From Trochalopteron elliotii (lineage: Eukaryota > Chordata > Aves > Passeriformes > Leiothrichidae), in NCBI GenBank assembly GCA_024734555.1, contig JANPWX010000247.1, positions 1,986,907-2,050,906 on the forward strand: a stretch of DNA of 64,000 nucleotides, read 5' to 3'. A program made the position numbers and the translations under genes. The number at the start of each line of letters is the position of its first letter. The first letter of the stretch is position 1. The notes below the pieces were generated by a model. That model was not told the origin of the DNA. It saw nothing but the letters and a program-made list of their open reading frames with translations, and made no database searches. Positions 38,625 through 52,720 of the stretch are shown here, piece by piece.

Positions 38625-41600
38625 CTCTCAGTGAGATACTGAGCAGAGCATTTGATGACCTTTTATATGAAAGCAAAATGCTTTTTCATTCCTCTCTATT
38701 TCTGCGTCTGTAAAATTTGCTGAGAAACTTGCCAGATTATGACAGGAGTAAATATTTTCTGCTGGATGATTGCTTATTAAATACCTCAATATACATAATT
38801 TTTATTATAATATGGGAAGTGCAAATGGTGTATTTCATAGGGGGCCAGACAGAAACATTTTGACACCTAAAATGACATTTTAATGAGCTAAATTGCTTTT
38901 CCCCTTTTGAAGGGCATCCCTTGGTATTAATTGTCTGCAACAGCTTAAGAGAGAATCTCAGTTCAAACATCAAGTGTTTTTATGGCTAAAATTCTCATCC
39001 TCTGGCATTTAGCAACACCTATAAAAAACTTGTCATGTTATTTCTAGTGAAGCCATTCCACCATTATAGAAAAGTTTTCGTAAAAGTAGTCTGAACCATA
39101 TCCAAAATTTCTTTCTCTAAATTAGGCTCTTTCCCAGCAGCCTGAAAATAAGAAGTCAAACAAAAGGATGGGTTACTGACTTTAGCTCTCCAATCCTGCC
39201 CTGGGCATAACATGACTTGACATGGGAATTGGAACCTCAAAGTGCAAAGGAAACCTGGATTTTCTGTAGCTGCAGCCCTCACACATAGAAGATGACTCAG
39301 CTGCTGTATCCCTACAGCTTTCAGCTCTGCAGTCCCACTTTCCACTGCCTTGTGCAGGAGAGTTCTGCTATGCCACTTTGATAATCCTTCTGAACCATTA
39401 ACCATCATAAGCTTTGCTGAACTTTTGCAGATACTGATTTTCAAAAGATTTGTAATTTCATTACCATTTAATAGGGAACATTATTTCTAATAAATCCTAG
39501 AAATAATAGTAAATAAAATACAGTAATCCCCCCAGTGATTTATATTCATGAAACGTGATTTGGATTGTGGCCATGAAATTATAAATCACCCGAGCTTCTG
39601 CTGCCTGGCTTTAGGATGTGTCTAGTACCAGTCTGCTTCCTCCAATGCCATTAATGGACTGCACCAGAGACTTTCTGCAAAAATCTCTAACCCATAATAA
39701 ATGAAATTATGTCTGAGTTCAGGTTATAAAGCCTTGTCCTTAAAAGCCCTTAATTTTTCTGGAGTATTTGTATTTATGCTGTACATGGGCTGTTTGTTTG
39801 CCAGCTTTGGTTTTCTCAGGGGTTTATTTGTGTTGTCAGGTTGCATGATGTCTGCTACTCTCACGTTTCCCATTGTCCACTAGAAATAAATTACAGGTAA
39901 AGACCAAGTGTCATGTTATGTTGTGTACTAACCTAGAGCAGGATGTCTCCTACTAAACAGATATGAATTTGAAAGGTGACTGGGGACTGTTTCAGTCCTC
40001 CCTGTACATTTACTTGTTCTGAGATTTGTTTTGTCTAATCTAGGCCAAAATCTGCCCCTGTAAGTCTGTGCAGTAAAGTGAAGCTTGCTTGTTATTTTAA
40101 AGCTTTTTATAGCAAAGGCCTGCTGTTATATCTCATCTCTACTGTGCAATTTATACTTACTGGAATGGCATTATATCAATACGAAACACAAATAAGCTCA
40201 GCTTCAGAAACAGTTCCCTAGGCATTTAAATATCAATGAAAACACAAGGCAAATCAAAACAGATCTGTGGGACTCAAATAAAGGCTTGTAGATTAATGTA
40301 TGGAACTCGTTGGCTGAAATGTATCACCAAAAAAATGTAGATCTGAAAATTCTTTTGGGTTGCTGACATTTTCCCAAGATCCTCATCTCCTTTACTATCA
40401 GTAACAGTTGCTCTCTTTAATACCATTGCTAAACTGGACTGTATTTTTTCCTCCTGCCACTGCAACTGCAGTTCATAATGTTGTTAGTCTCTGTTGACTT
40501 GTGCTGTTGAAATCACAGAGGAAGCAGTTGCAAAAGCTAATTTGGAGTTGTCCTGATGTAGCCAGTGCACAGCCTGTGAGCTGGATCATGGTGGGATGGG
40601 AAGGTCACTCTAAAGGCCTTATCCACCACACTGGTGAGTTCTCAGGAACCAGATGAAGAATGGCCCCATGCTAACACCCCTCACGTGGCACACATAACTG
40701 GTTCTTGCACACAGATTTACTGCTGATGGTCCTTGCTCCATGCAGGTAGATGTGAACTCCTTGTGCTCCCTCCTCTCTGGTTCCAGGTCATATCTGAGCC
40801 AAGTCTGATCACCAGGAAATAACAGAGCTGCTGCTTTTGGGGGAAAAGTGGACATTTCTATAGCATTTAGTCTTTTGAGGCAGAGAGGATCTGCTTTCCC
40901 TTGCTGATCTTGAGAGCAAAGCAAAGGCAGGTGATATTTGGCATGTGAGAGAGAATACTTTTGTCTCCCAAATACATTCTATCCCCAAAATCTTTTTTAT
41001 TGTGAGAGTTATATGCTCTCAGGAGGAAAGCTTACGGTGCCTGTTGTGAGATATAAGCCAAACATACCAGCTTTCAGCCTACCATTTAGCAGTTTCTCAG
41101 ATCCTGGATTCATATAGTAACTTTAATTAGAAAAAAGCAGAGTTTGTGTCTAGATCATATCTTCCCAACAATTTAAATTTATTCAGGGCAGTGTATCAAT
41201 GTAGTTTTAGAGTGATTTTTTTCCCAAGTTCTAATAGAACTTGATCTGGACCTTGGACAGTACTGAGAAACCACTATTAGTAATTTTCAGGTTTTTGTTT
41301 GAAAAAGAAGTTTCTTAAAATTTGGGAACATTTTTTTGGGATTCTGTTCTACTATTTTTTCCTGATCAACTTCCAATTATACTATAAACAATCAGTAAAA
41401 CCACTTGCAAGGATATTCTATCTACTTTCTTTTCTCTGTCCCTCTTTCACTCTTTCTGTAAGATTCAATGGTGCTTTAGAAAGGCATTCTCAGAAAAACG
41501 AAAATTTCAGAAATGTCATTACCAGGGTGCAGAGCAGAATGTGCTTGTACCAACTTGATAAGTTTTGCTGCTATTGTCTTTATTTTATGATGTAATGTTT

Positions 41601-44600
41601 TAAAAGATTAAAAAAATTGCAACAAAGATCATCCAGTTGAAAACACTTTTCCTGTTGATTTTTTTTTTCTCTCTGTCTGTTGTCTTATCATCCAGCAAGG
41701 GGAGAGGAACTGTAATTAACCTCTTTTGTGTATCTCTAGAAAACTGTACATTGATGGTAATATCACTTTTGCTGGACCTTTGAGCTTGTTTTTGTCCCTT
41801 CTACCATTTCTCCCTGGTTGAAGATCCAGATTCCCATATTTTCTGGGTGTCTAATGTGGGAAGCCATGGTCCTGGGCTAGTTTCAAAAGAGAGACACAAA
41901 TTTCCAGCCATACTTCTACTCATACTTAGCTATTTCTGCATTTAGTGGCCAATCAATAGGGAAGCAAGAAACCAGAACTTTGTTTACATAGAAATTATTT
42001 GCCAGGATCACTTGAAGAAGTTATGGATAGAGAGATGAGGTGAAGATATTTGACCTTGGGAAACACAGACAAGGTTGGGCTTGTCTTTTACTGTGAATTC
42101 TTTTGTCTTTTGCAGCTTTTTTGATGTTTCTGTGTTGACTACATTCTATGTTGGGCATCAGATTCCCTCATTGTCTTGTTTTTCCTTTAGGTTGGGAAAT
42201 TGCAACACAGGCCACTCCACTCACAGAGAGTGCAAACTCTTGAGCTGTTGTTCCTTTTGTCAGCAAATCACAGTGATAAAAAATTTCAGCAATCTTGGTT
42301 GATAATTCTGCATAGTGTGAATAGAGATCCCTCATGGCTGAGCCTTTGACTTTGAGAAAAAGAAAAAAAGAAAAAACCTTCTCTGGACTTAGCAAGACAA
42401 TCTCCCTTGTATTTGTGCTACTTTTTATATGCTGTTTGTGCTACTCAGTCCATACTGATTCTTACTACTTGTTTATTAACTGTGTATGTCAATACATATT
42501 TCTCCAAAGTCCACCTCCATCTCCAAAATTCTCTCTCTCTTCCCTTGTAAGCATGAGTCTCTTATTTAGACCTACTTTAGCTACTCTGTATCACTATTAT
42601 TTTTCATGCAAACATGGTTATTTGCATTTTCTAGTTTATTTTTTCTAGCACATTTTGCTTCACTTGGTTTCCAGGTCCAGACTTTATCAAGCTACAGCTG
42701 TTTGCTCTGACATTGTGACCTATTGCCTGGGATATAGAGATGGTACTGAAATTTCTGGAGTCCTCCAGCGAATTGATCTATTTAGCAAACTGACCCAAGT
42801 CACTGTTCTGATAGGTGATTGAGAAATACAAAGAAAAGAAGAAACCCCACCAAACTAGCAAAAAACTAAGAGTGGATGTGTGACAAATTGTGAAATACCT
42901 TTTATTTCTCCAAAATCTATATACAGGATGCTGAAAGCTGCACTAAGATTCTTTCTCGAAAACAATTTTCTCAGTACAGTCTGCTGTTTTGCAGAATGCA
43001 AACTATTTTTGAAAGAAATTTTTAAATGGTACAAAACCAAGTAAAGTTGCTTTAAAAACAATAAATTATTATATTATAATAAAGTAACATGCTAAAAGTG
43101 AATAGTTCAGGAAGGAGTATCCCACAGAGATCTCACAGCACATTTTTTGACCTGGCAATTGTCACTGCTTTTTAGCAAAGCTTTAGATCATTTCCATGAG
43201 GCACCCTGGAGACTTTCCCCACTGAAAGTGACTGCTTCAGGGTCATCCTTTCATTCTGGCACAAGGTGCTGATTTTTGTGATGGAGAACTCTTTTGACAG
43301 TGCCATTTCTGAAGCAGAGCAATGTAAATGTCATTACTGAATGCAATTTAAACAGGATGGATGGGCACCATAGGTTTGACTTGAAGCAATTAGTTAAATG
43401 AACCTGAGCCACTATTTCCTTCTAAGTCCAATTATCTGACTGCAAAGAATAAAGCAGTAAATTAAGATTGTATTACATTCCAAAGCATGTGGTGACTGTG
43501 AAGCTTGGTTGTGCATGTGAAGAACTTGCTTCCCCCTTGCAGGAATATCTGGGCAGAAAAAGAGGCCCAAAAAATTCCACAAAGGACAGAGGTTGGACCT
43601 GCACATCTCTTCTTCCTACAGGGGTTTGTGGGAAAGAAACACCCAGTGAGTTCCAGGGCACAAGCTGGGAACGCTATGTTTGAAAAAGAAACAAAACAGC
43701 ACAGAAACTGAAGCTGTTTTGCAAAGAGTCATTAAATACAGACAGGAACCTCATGAGATCTTTTTTATGATGTCAAATTACAGACTTGGGAGTGACTTCT
43801 AAGATGTTGCAGCAGGAAAAACAAGAGCCCTGGCAATCATTGTCACATCTGTTGAAGTGTGGAGAGGCTGGAGCAGGGCTAATCGATACCTCCTCCACAC
43901 TGAATAGAGCAGCAGGCGTCTGAGGGATTAAGCACAAACGAATGATGACTCGTGTATTTTGTAACATGGGAAATAATAGGCACTATCTGAGTAACAACAA
44001 GATTTCAGGTGTGCCTTAGGTGCCAAGATACAAGCTGTGCTGTCAGATTTACACTGTCAGTGTTTAATCCTCCAAACGTGGGTGTTCTGTAAGACAGCAG
44101 CCTACTCAAGTGTTTAGCCCAGACTCTATCCTAGAGCAGGTCTGTCTTGTGAAGAATTCATGCTGTGCTGGGAAGTCAGTTATAGTCTTTCATTTCCATT
44201 TCTCAGTCTGATGTAGCTCAATTTGACAAACTTAACATATTTTGTCAAGCTAAGGAAAAACCCCATCTAAATACAAAATAGCATCAAATATCCCCTTAAA
44301 GGCTGCAATTGTCACTTTTTTCCCCTTGGATTCCTTCCGCACAGCTGCCTGCTGAGAATGATTTACAACAGCATTTATAATGTTGTATAGAAACAGCAAG
44401 TCTTGCTGTTTGAAGAAAGGTGTATGACTGCATTTCACACGAGAAGGAAAAGAGGAGGACTCTCTCTGAAATCTGGGCTTGTCTTAAACTGGAAAATAAA
44501 ACTTTTACTATCTCATCCTGCAACTATGATTTCCTTTTTTGCAGGAAGTTATTTTATATTCCACAGCTTAACAAGAGCTTTAAATGAATAATTTCATTTC

Positions 44601-44763
44601 TGCTTTTGATTGCTTAAGTTTCCTGCCTTGCTAAGCCTTCACTAATCTATGAAAACAGGTGGCTTCCTCTCTGTAGAACGGACCTCCCTCCCTCAGGCTG
44701 AGTACTAACAAATTAGCCCTGCCCAGTTGCAATCCAGTATGAAGCAATCCGAGCTCCTTAGCT

Positions 44764-44788
44764 CTTATTTGGCAGTTCCCAAATAAGG
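44764..44788. promoter_or_regulatory. Paired CArG-box palindrome (candidate SRF/MEF2-type site)
   Basis: CTTATTTGG (44764-44772) and CCAAATAAG (44779-44787) are exact reverse complements separated by six bases. The right arm extends to CCAAATAAGG, a perfect match to the CC(A/T)6GG consensus bound by serum response factor. The left arm read on the other strand is CCAAATAAGA, one base off. It lies 9.5 kb downstream of the KCNK10 stop. Confidence 0.5.
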
Positions 44789-46118
44789 CAATTTAATGCA
44801 ACAGCAAAAGCTGTTCAGGCTATGCCTAGCAATTTCTCTTGCCCATCATTATTTACACATCCCTCCCTAGGTTTCTAATTCCTGCTTGTCTGCTCCTTAC
44901 TAACACCCATGACAAGTTCTCTGTAAGGGGGTTGCTGATGTATGTTTTTTCGTGTGTAAGGTCAAGCTGTGAAGGCCAAGAAAATGGAGGCACCTTCTGT
45001 AAATATGATAGTGACCATCATATTTGTGGTCCTCAAGCCCTTTGTCTTAAGCAATAACCATCCCTGGTGTGTGGATCTCTGAATATTGGTCTAGGCACAC
45101 TTATTTGCTATTAACATGTATAGTACACTTCCATTAAGCATGCAGATGATGGGGAAATGAATGCACAGGGGATGCTCTCAGCTCCTGAAAGAGGTTCCAA
45201 AGAAATAAATGTTATATGTCTAACCTTGTAGCTCAATAAGAGGAAATAGTTAAGTCTTTTCCTCCCTGTGTCTGGTGGCATTGCTTAGTTATTCAATCAG
45301 TTTGTTGGTCAGTCTGTACAAAGAATTAAAAGAAGACCTACAGGTGCCTATGGCACCCAGAAAAGGGACTTTGTTTTACAGTGCTGTGTGGTTTGGGGAG
45401 GAAAACTGCCTTGTAGGGAGAAAGTGAAGACTCTTTGGAGGAGGTTTGCATGTCCATTAATGCAATCATCAATAACTTGTGTTGCAATCAATGTGTATCT
45501 GGAGTGCAGAAAGTCATAAAATGTTATTGAAATGTCAGCCTGTCAAGCCACAAATCTGGATTTGTCAGGGTCCCTTGGCCAGGCAAAGATGTGAACGTGT
45601 TACAGAGTATGAATAGGTGGGTGTGGGGACACTGCAGGGCCAGCTTTAGATGAGGAGTACTTCAGAGTAGGCAGGAATGGGGTTTCTTCTGCTGTGATCA
45701 GGGCCCTTCTTTGGCATCTCTGGTCCATTTAGAGACAGAAGTTACTCACTTTATTTTTGAGTATATTAACAACCATAACAGCAAAATTCTTACCTTTTCA
45801 CTGTAACAAAAAATTGTGTTGTATCTTGATGTGTACTAGGAGTAGATTTCCAGATAAGCAAACTCTGCTGAATGATGAAATTTGTTTTTTAAAATGTATT
45901 TTAGGGAAGTAAAATAGGAGTGGATTGGATTAAGGGATGCTATGTTTGGATCAGACTTGGATAAGGATTTGATCAAACATTAGATGCAAAATTGCACAAG
46001 ACTAGCAGAATACTATGACAAACCTGGGCAAAAAACAGACTGGAAAAGAGATGAAATCTTGGTAAAACTGGAGCTCAGAATTACTGATCTTTCAGTTCAA
46101 AGATAACCTCTGGAAGAC

Positions 46119-46140
46119 AAAAAAAAAAAAAAAAAAAAAA
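46119..46140 (+). repeat. Poly(A) run, 22 bases
   Basis: Uninterrupted A22 in intergenic DNA. No retro-copied gene was recognised immediately to its left. Confidence 0.95.
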
Positions 46141-46321
46141 GCCCCATTTGTGGGTCAAACCAAATTGTAATATCTTCTCAGTGAAATGCAAAAGCAGCAA
46201 AACAACTCCAGTCAAATTCAATTGGAATTAATTACAGTTTCAATCTGAAAGCAAATGTCACATTTCCATTTAAAATTAACTTTTCCCTGAAAGTTAAAGA
46301 AGGCATCTATTACTTCAACTG

Positions 46322-46402
46322 AAAAAAAAAAGAAAAAAAAAGGATTAAAAAGGGGGGGGAAAAGCGTTGTCTTTTTTTTTTCTTTCTTTTCTTTCAGATG
46401 AA
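46322..46402 (+). repeat. Purine tract followed by pyrimidine tract
   Basis: An A-rich block with G8 (46322-46364) is followed by a T/C-rich block (46371-46397). The two are roughly complementary and could fold back. Low-complexity DNA, prone to assembly error. Confidence 0.8.
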
Positions 46403-49393
46403 TAACCAACATATAATTCAACTGAATTTGGTTTGTCAACCCAAATGAGAAGTCAGATGGTTTTGCCAGCAGGAGGCATATATGGCTTCAGTAGGAGCAG
46501 GCTAGTTCCATCCTGTTGTACACTAAATTTCTGGGCAGCTCTGAAGCCTGCTCTCACCAGTGTGCATTGAACACAATCACTAAGTCACTAGAAAAACCAA
46601 GCTCACATTTTGGAAATAGGCTTTTCCCATTAGGAGTTTAATGTAAGAAACCAATTTTCAATTGAGCAGCCAATGCTAAGGTTAGGGCATGTATGAACTC
46701 CTGATAATTTAAATTTTTTTGGTAGCATAGTAAGTGCTACCTCTGTATTAATTTAAAGTCTAGACAGAGGATGTTTTCTTCCTTGAGGCTTTTGTTTCAG
46801 CTTCATATTTAATGTACTCTGTTGTATTTTTGAAGTCAGAGAATTTACATGAGGCAGTAGGAAGAGAGGAGAATGTGAAGTGCAGAAAAAATTGTAGTGT
46901 TGTTAGTGACGTGATGATTAATATTTATTTACTTTTTTTCCCAGTGGAACACTTCCTTGCCAGATCTCATGTGCTAGGAAATAAAAATTAATTATTGTCA
47001 AAGTACTTAGGAAATATCCTTATTCCTACTTTATAGCATAGGGAATGAATCAGATCATTCAGGTTACACAGAAACCTGTGTCCAAGTAAGGGTTTTAACT
47101 CGTTACTATGTGCTCTGGTAGCTGACCAGCTTTGCTTTCTCGACTGTATCATGGCTCAGGTACAGCTTTTCCTATAAATAAACTGCTGGATTAAGCTTTG
47201 AGAATATTCCATGTACTCTTTTTTTAAAACTTAATTGCTAAATTGTAGTCAGGCTTTCACAAATTAATTAATTCACCTTAATTCCTCTTATGTCTGCTTT
47301 ATGGGACAATCTTTGGTTTACATCACCTCATACTTGTCATGGGGTTTCTGTCTCATGGCGTATGTTCTGATCAGTTATTGAGCACTTTATCTTTCATGTT
47401 CACCACATAATCCCTGGCCTTATTTACTGAAAGCACTTCCACCCACACTCTAGATTGATCTTTTCTCATGTGCTTTTCTGCAGTGTTAATCACATGTGCA
47501 TCAGGAATGATTCACAAGCACTGAGTACCCCTCAGGGGTGCTGCAGGGAGTGAGGCTGTGCAATTCCTCCACTCAGAGGCAGAATGAAAAACAAAAAGTG
47601 TCTCTCCATTAACACCATGGGTTCAGTCTGAGGAGTTTGGAACCTGAGATTTTACTGTAGTACTACGTAGTGCCTTGGGGTATAACAGCTCCAGGGGTAA
47701 ATGTTCAGAAAATGAGGATGAAACAGATTCCGATCACCTTAGAAAATCTGGGTTATATGGCTTCAGCATTTCCAAGGAGAGATATGAGAAAGAATGCAGT
47801 TTTCTATCATGCCATTTAATTTCCTAAACCAGGAGACCTCTTCTAGTTTCTGTATCAGAGTTTTTGAACACATACCCCATCCTGAAAGGATACAAGTGTT
47901 TTCATTAAAGCGAAATGCTTGAGGAATGACACTTGAACTTACTCTTTGGTTCATTCAACACAGAAGCTACTATTAGGTAAGGCATCAAGAATGCTTGTTA
48001 TTACAGCAACAATCTTTTAGATGACAAAGAGGTTACTGGGTTTGTCCTGAAGTTCTTTCCAAGTTCTGAAAAGATCATCAGATTAAAAGCCTGGCATATC
48101 TTGACCCATGTTGGAGCAATGTCAAAAGAGGAGTACCACTGTATGAAGATACTAATCCATCTGTAAAAAGGAAATACAGCATAGTTAAAGGAAAACAGCA
48201 CCATAATGCAAATATTTCCCTGGTGGGAGAGTGAATTTTTGGTGATGTATTATGGATAGCCAGCCTTTCTGTGCCCTGGGTGTATTGCATACTTCTGTTT
48301 TGTTTTCAAGCTGTGGAGAAAAGTGAAGGGTACATAGAAAAGACCATGGATGTTTCAGAAAATATTTCATGTGTGCAGTTCAATTTAAATCCTTGTATAA
48401 GATCTTAAATTTGCAGTAGATAGTAAATGAAATACAGAAATCTCCACAACCCTATAGTATTTTGTAGTTAATAAAAAGTTCCATTAAAGAAAAAAGCAAT
48501 TTTCCAGTTGAAGTATTCCAGAAAGTCATGGGGTTCCAGTTTTCTAAAGGGGCATTAAATGGAGCACCCACATGCATCCGGGACAATCAGACTCAGAAAC
48601 AGCACAGTTTTCACTCCTCTTGCTTCAGGCAGAATTTTTATTTTGGCTTTGCAACTACAAGACAACATATTTTGGGTTTTTTTGGTCTTAAATATTTCAT
48701 AAGTTGCTCATGGATTTTAAATAACGCTGTAATGCTTTGATCAAAGATAGAAACAATGGCTCAGTTTTGGAACTGTCTTCCACATGGGCAATGCACTGAG
48801 ACCTCACATTTCTTAGCATTCTGTCCCCACTTCCATCAGTTAATGAGAAACAAGAGAGTAGTAAGTGAGGAAGATCCTGAAATAGGACACTTCTCCAGAG
48901 AGTCCTATTGCACCAGCATTCAGTCTCCTTTTTTCTAACACTTTTTCTTTTTTGTCTTGCCAAGTGCAATATTTTTGCAGTACCCTTTTTTCCCCTTCCC
49001 CAAGTCTTGTGAGCTTCAGATGTTACCAGCACAGTCCTTTCAACTGTGCCATCTGGTGAAGCTGATACTTAGAAGATGAGGGGTTCTGATATGGTCAGTT
49101 GTCCTGGCAAGGGGAAAAGAACAGGAGCTTCTGGCAGAAGAGAGAATAACAGGAAGGTATGAGGAGTGCCCTCCTGAGGCAGTCTGGCCTGTCAGGGGCT
49201 AGAGAGTGGGCTCTTCACTGCCTCTCAGTGTGTCTTCTGCTGCTTATGGAACAATCTTGCAGGAAGTGGGAGCTCTCATGTTTGTCTCCCATGCTGTCCT
49301 ATACATGCTATAGAGTGTTCTGTGTAGTACATTTTCCTCTAAGCTTGACACTTAAAGGTGTCCTGGAAGCCACTCCTATGTACTAGATCTATC

Positions 49394-49476
49394 CATCTCC
49401 ATCTCCATCTCCATCTCCATCTCCATCTCCATCTCCATCTCCATCTCCATCTCCATCTCCATCTCCATCTCCATCT
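49394..49476 (+). repeat. (CATCTC)n microsatellite, about 14 copies
   Basis: Thirteen perfect CATCTC hexamers followed by a partial CATCT. A multiple of three, but flanked by stops and not part of any recognised gene. Confidence 0.96.
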
Positions 49477-50556
49477 TCACCCATCCCAGAGTAGTCCTTT
49501 ATGATCAGGTACCCTTATGGAAACAGCTTAACTCTGAGCAGCAATCTCCTTTTCTTTTTCTCCTTTTGTTGTAGTTAGTTATAAGCTCAGGTAGACTTAA
49601 CCCTATATCTTTTCTTCTTTTTCATTCTATAAAGGAAGAAAAAAAATTGTATTGAAGTTCCAGGGAAAGTATCTTTTTTTTTCCAAATCAATTCTCATCA
49701 CATATTTAGTGGGAACTGAATTTGGTTTGCACATTCGTAATCTGCATTAAAAACTTGAAATAGTGCAGCACATTTTGCTTTGAAACTGGGAATCTGTTGC
49801 TTGACCTCACTTGTTTATACTTCTCTGTATTTCCTTCAAATTGTACATAATTATTTCTAAATAGAGTGGCAATCTGTTATTTTTCTTTTTCTATTCTTCT
49901 GTGGCCTGTGATTAGTTATTCTTTTGTTATATGATTATGTGATTTTTTTGCTTGTCTGTTTTAAATGGCCATAATAATGCTCCAGTTCATCCTCTGACAA
50001 CTCTATAAAAATGCTACTTTTTCTAAATGGCTCCAGCAGACTGAGGTCTTGGAGTCTCTGATCTGGAACATCACACAGTCATTTCTTTATTTCAATATCT
50101 GAAAGTCTGCTTATTAGAGCTCTATCAGCCTTAATAGGCTGTTTCCAGCTGAACTTCCTGTCGTGGCTGAGTCACTCCATTATCTCAGTGATGCCCACGT
50201 AAAATCCAGAAAAACCTTAGTGCAGTTCATTCTCCCTTGGCTGCATTAATTGTGTTGGGGTAATGGGTAAGAAGTAGAAGGTTTTCAGTTTTGGCACTGC
50301 TTTGCAATGGCTTGGAATACACACCACAAAATGGATAGGTTGAAATACCAGTTTTATATAGCAACTTGTCAGAGTAGAAACACACTATCAGCCTAATGTT
50401 TCCAGGTGCTTTAGAGATTGAGCCAGTTTTGCAACAACTTAGTCTTTTCTAGGGCAAAAATACCATTCCCCAAAGTGAAGATGGCGGAACATTTAAGGCT
50501 CATCCTGTAATTTTTCAAGGTCTATTTTAAGTATTGTAACTGAAAGGATTGGAATG

Positions 50557-50571
50557 AAAAAAAAAAAAAAA
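50557..50571 (+). repeat. Poly(A) run, 15 bases
   Basis: Uninterrupted A15 in intergenic DNA, without a recognisable source element. Confidence 0.9.
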
Positions 50572-52679
50572 GCCTTTCTGCCCAGCTCCAAAAGACTAGA
50601 TTTTCAAAACCTTTATTTCTGAATTCAGTAGCCTGTTAATCATGGAACATAAAGCTTTTCAAAAAGTCCTGACTGTTGTTCCATAGATTACTATACAGTA
50701 AATGTTTAGTTCAATTTCAAATTGAAGAACTGGCTTGGACATAGTAGTATCAAAGGACATTTCAATCCTTTATGAAAAATGTGGAGGAAGCAGGGGAGTA
50801 AATTTGGAATTTTACTTCTTATATAAGTCATTTAAATTTAATGTAAACATTTGTGAACCTCTGTGAGCAAAGAGGAATGGAGACACCATTCAACTTTCAG
50901 TCCCATGAGGAAATATTTACAGCCACAAATTGCAAAGACATTGAAGCAGCATTTTCAAAGGCCTCTTTATGCACTGCATTTTCATGTTTAGCTGATAAGT
51001 GAACATGGCAGAGCCAGTGTGACACTTGTCAGGGATGGGGACTGGCCTTGGGTACAATGGGGGCTTCATTACGATATGGCTATATGTCTCAGAGGACCTT
51101 TGCTAATGGTGATAGATAAATAGGGCTGTGCATGTCCAGTATCATAAATACATGTTATCATGCCATGCCACTTCAATGAGTTATCTGTTTATATATGCAT
51201 CAAAGGGAGCAAAAAATGTTAACTTGCTTCAGTGAGCTGTAAGCAGAAAGAGAATAGATGAGAGCTGAGGGTTTGGAACACACTGAATCATATCTCATTC
51301 AGGAAATCTTCTGAATTATTGATTATGTTTTCCTTTCATTTTTTCATTTTCTGAGTCACCACATTTGTGTTAGCCAGCCATAGTCTTCTAAGGTTATCTG
51401 CACTAATTTACAAGTGGCTTCTAACCATCATGCTAATTCAAAGTGGGGTGTGCCCTTTTTGTCTGAGATGGTCAGCAGCCAGTGTGGAGTGACTAATGTG
51501 GATTTCTGCCTGTGCATAATGGCTTGACACCAATGCCTCCTTTCTGCTGTCTCCTAAGCAGGTACAAAGGCAACAAAGACCTTTGTTAATGAATCAAATT
51601 CACATATGTCATTTAGAGGTATTCACATCTGCCCCTCTCAAACAGACCCAAGAGGCTTCCTGTCTCCCTCCCCCTCTTAAGACTTCATACATTTTTACTG
51701 AAGATTGACTTCAAAAAGGGCTTGTGCTGTTTCATCCAGAGGGCTGTACTGTCACTGTGCCTGGCAGGTGCTGACTTTCTGTCATGGGGACCAAAACATC
51801 CAGAAAGTGAGGTGTGAAGTCAGTAACAAGCCAGGAGAGGGGATGAGCTCTGCAATTGAATGTGGACCTGGTACAGGACCTGGGACCTGCTGTCCTTTGT
51901 GGCAATGCTATTGTGCACTCCAGATGCTTTGTGATAAAGTGGTTTTAGGCAAACAAGGAGATGACAAACCTGTTCTTCCCTCCATGGCTTAGTGGAGTAT
52001 GTGGCTTCTGGTACCTCTTTCAGTCCTCAGTGCTGATGAGCTGTGGCTCTGACGTGTGAGATTGCCCAGTACTGATGAAATAAATGCTTGGCATCCTTCT
52101 AAGCTCAGGGAATCCACAGGAGAAAGAGAGAGAAGGAAATATCTCCATGCAAGTGTCACTGGCACTGTAAAATCTTAGTGTTCACCTAGACAGCTGAGTG
52201 ATTCCTGATGAGCCTGCAGATAATTTCCACGTGCTGGGGTGGTTCTGGGCTTTATTGCTAACCCTTGGTGAGACCAGTCCTGGGTGGCTACTGGGTGTTC
52301 CTCCTCTGACCCACTCTGGAGTGGCAGGTCCTCCCCACCACAGGCTGTCCCACCTGCCCTTTCCATGCTGTTTCTTCATGGCTCCCACAATGAGGACAAG
52401 AGAGGATAACAGATGCTCTTCCAGTCACTTGAAAAATGCCTCTTCTTTCAGCTTGGGGAAAACCACAACCATTGTCTGAACTCAACAGAAGCACTATACC
52501 TTCGGCCATACCTTTTACAGTATTTATTTACCTCCTTTTAACATAGCTTTTCAACTATTCTGGTATCAAAGTCTCTAGTCAACACAGGTCAGATTGTGTT
52601 GGTTTTTATACACAAGTTTTTGATATTATTTCAAGTTGTTTATGATCAACTTCTTTTAAAAGAAGCCCCTGGGAACTTC

Positions 52680-52720
52680 CTATTTATTTATTTATTTATT
52701 ACTCCTTTATTTATTTTTTT
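52680..52720 (+). repeat. Degenerate (TTTA)n repeat
   Basis: TATTTATTTATTTATTTATT, a short interruption, then TTTATTTA and a T run. A simple repeat. Confidence 0.85.

Larger units (their letters stand above)
35244..38640 (+). other. KCNK10: Probable KCNK10 3' UTR, end uncertain
   Basis: Sequence after the stop codon is AT-rich with A-rich tracts at about 35872-35918 and 35943-35970. An AATAAA at 35879 lies within an A-rich run and is doubtful. The next plain AATAAA I found is at 38619-38624; others follow at 39489 and 39512. The long terminal exon typical of KCNK10 makes a multi-kilobase UTR plausible, but the real end cannot be fixed from sequence alone. A 19-bp tandem repeat (36970-37018) lies inside it. 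The 141-codon antisense frame at 35485-35910 is low-complexity and not credible. Confidence 0.45.

Noticed and set aside
46119..46140. Poly(A) run as the tail of a processed pseudogene
   Set aside because: No gene-derived sequence or AATAAA at the expected distance on its left; a plain homopolymer is simpler.
49159..49386. 75-codon open frame just before the CATCTC array
   Set aside because: No homology recognised; it stops before the repeat, so there is no repeat-containing protein.
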